Shown: in pieces, positions 5,764-6,270 of the stretch
Layout: every line of letters starts with the position of its first letter
Position numbering within the stretch: the first letter of the stretch is position 1
Assembly: GCA_003136335.1 (NCBI GenBank)
Contig: PLEA01000339.1
Location: forward strand, 1-6,270
From: Acidobacteriaceae bacterium
Lineage (GTDB): Bacteria > Acidobacteriota > Terriglobia > Terriglobales > SbA1
Length of the DNA: 6,270 nt
Direction: 5' to 3'
Notes under the pieces: generated by a model
Databases searched by the model: none
What the model was told of the DNA's origin: nothing
Seen by the model: only the letters and a program-made list of their open reading frames with translations
Program-made: the position numbers and the translations under genes

Positions 5764-6270
5764 TTCTCGAAATTCCTCCAGCGGCGGCCGTCGCGTTCCA
5801 GCAGATCGTCGGCTTCTTTTGGTCCCCAAGTGCCGGATGCGTAGTTCGGGAAATTTCGTGGCGGGAGCGCCTTCCACAAATCCAACACCGGATTCACTAC
5901 AGACCAGCCCGCTTCCACCATGTCGGCGCGCTGAAATAGCGTCTGATCCCCGATCATGCAGTCATGCAGCAGCCGTTCGTAGCCGGTGCTGGGCTGCTTG
6001 CCAAAGTATTCCTGATATTCGAAATTCATGTCCACCGTCCCCAAGCGCATCACCGGACCGGGAACCTTGGCCGCGAATTGCAGCGAGATTCCTTCTTCGG
6101 GTTGAATGTGCAGCACCAGTTGATTCGGCATGAGGTGTTCGACGGGAGTGTCGCGGAACAGCACGAATGGCGCCCGCCGAAACTGTATCACGATATGCGT
6201 GTTGCGCACCGGCATTCGCTTTCCCGTGCGCAGATAGAACGGCACATCCGCCCACCGCCAGTTGTCGATC
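5760..6270 (-). CDS. zwf: Glucose-6-phosphate 1-dehydrogenase, C-terminal part
   Basis: It oxidises glucose-6-phosphate to 6-phosphogluconolactone with NAD(P)+, the entry step of the oxidative pentose-phosphate and Entner-Doudoroff routes. The window holds the last 169 residues of a protein normally near 490-510 aa; the Rossmann domain and catalytic His lie beyond the right edge. Visible family motifs are [17 protein letters not shown] at the edge, [19 protein letters not shown] (beta-sheet domain), VDMNFEYQ, and the strongly conserved stretch [20 protein letters not shown] followed by [16 protein letters not shown]. The C-terminus [15 protein letters not shown] is also characteristic. A GTG-initiated reading from 6245 is not the true start, since family sequence continues upstream to the edge. 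Its TGA overlaps the glk ATG by 4 nt. Confidence 0.96.
   Translation of the reverse strand, partial: IDNWRWADVPFYLRTGKRMPVRNTHIVIQFRRAPFVLFRDTPVEHLMPNQLVLHIQPEEGISLQFAAKVPGPVMRLGTVDMNFEYQEYFGKQPSTGYERLLHDCMIGDQTLFQRADMVEAGWSVVNPVLDLWKALPPRNFPNYASGTWGPKEADDLLERDGRRWRNFEK
5774..5779 (-). promoter_or_regulatory. Ribosome binding site of glk, inside the zwf 3' end
   Basis: Read on the minus strand, GGAGGA precedes ATG 5763 by about 10 nt. It decides the glk start at 5763 over longer readings and lies within the last codons of zwf, consistent with coupled translation. Confidence 0.7.

Noticed and set aside
5764..5877. N-terminal extension of glk to 5877
   Set aside because: The phosphate-binding GDIGGTN motif belongs at the extreme N-terminus, and the extension is zwf coding sequence in another frame.

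Overview
The window has the look of a moderately GC-rich chromosome from an uncultured or poorly known bacterium. The gene set (zwf-glk-pgl, a TolC/RND-adaptor pair, and stand-alone mini-LuxR regulators) would fit Acidobacteriota (Terriglobia). That placement is an inference from general familiarity with the families, not from any search.

Layout. (1) Bases 1-156 (+) hold the 3' end of rpmG, ribosomal protein L33, cut by the window edge. (2) A minus-strand drug-efflux type operon follows: a TolC-family outer-membrane channel (2380-989) and, 4 nt downstream, an RND/MFP periplasmic adaptor lipoprotein starting at 984. The adaptor is recognisable only to about base 178. After that its frame runs straight into the antisense of rpmG, so the C-terminal half of the adaptor and any inner-membrane pump gene are missing. 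This is either a real rearrangement breakpoint or an assembly chimera. (3) A roughly 400-bp divergent intergenic region (2381-2786) contains a perfect 9-bp inverted repeat. (4) Two tiny overlapping LuxR/GerE-type helix-turn-helix genes (2787-3011, 3008-3271, +) have no receiver or sensor domain. (5) About 300 bp without a recognisable gene come next. (6) A 134-aa protein of unknown function (3574-3978, +) has a CxxC plus His-rich C-terminal segment. (7) Converging on it from the right is a minus-strand sugar-phosphate operon: zwf (C-terminal 169 aa), glk and pgl.

How the genes work together. Glk makes glucose-6-phosphate, Zwf oxidises it to 6-phosphogluconolactone, and Pgl hydrolyses that to 6-phosphogluconate. 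The operon therefore covers entry of free glucose into the oxidative pentose-phosphate (or Entner-Doudoroff) route. zwf and glk overlap by 4 nt (ATGA), and pgl follows glk after 34 nt with an apparent TTG start. The mini-LuxR pair is divergent from the efflux operon and shares its upstream region, so it could regulate that operon, itself, or both; this is inference.

The most notable points are the rpmG/adaptor junction, the mini-LuxR pair with its nearby palindromic site, and the unknown CxxC/His protein. I saw no tRNA, rRNA, CRISPR array, insertion sequence or convincing intrinsic terminator.
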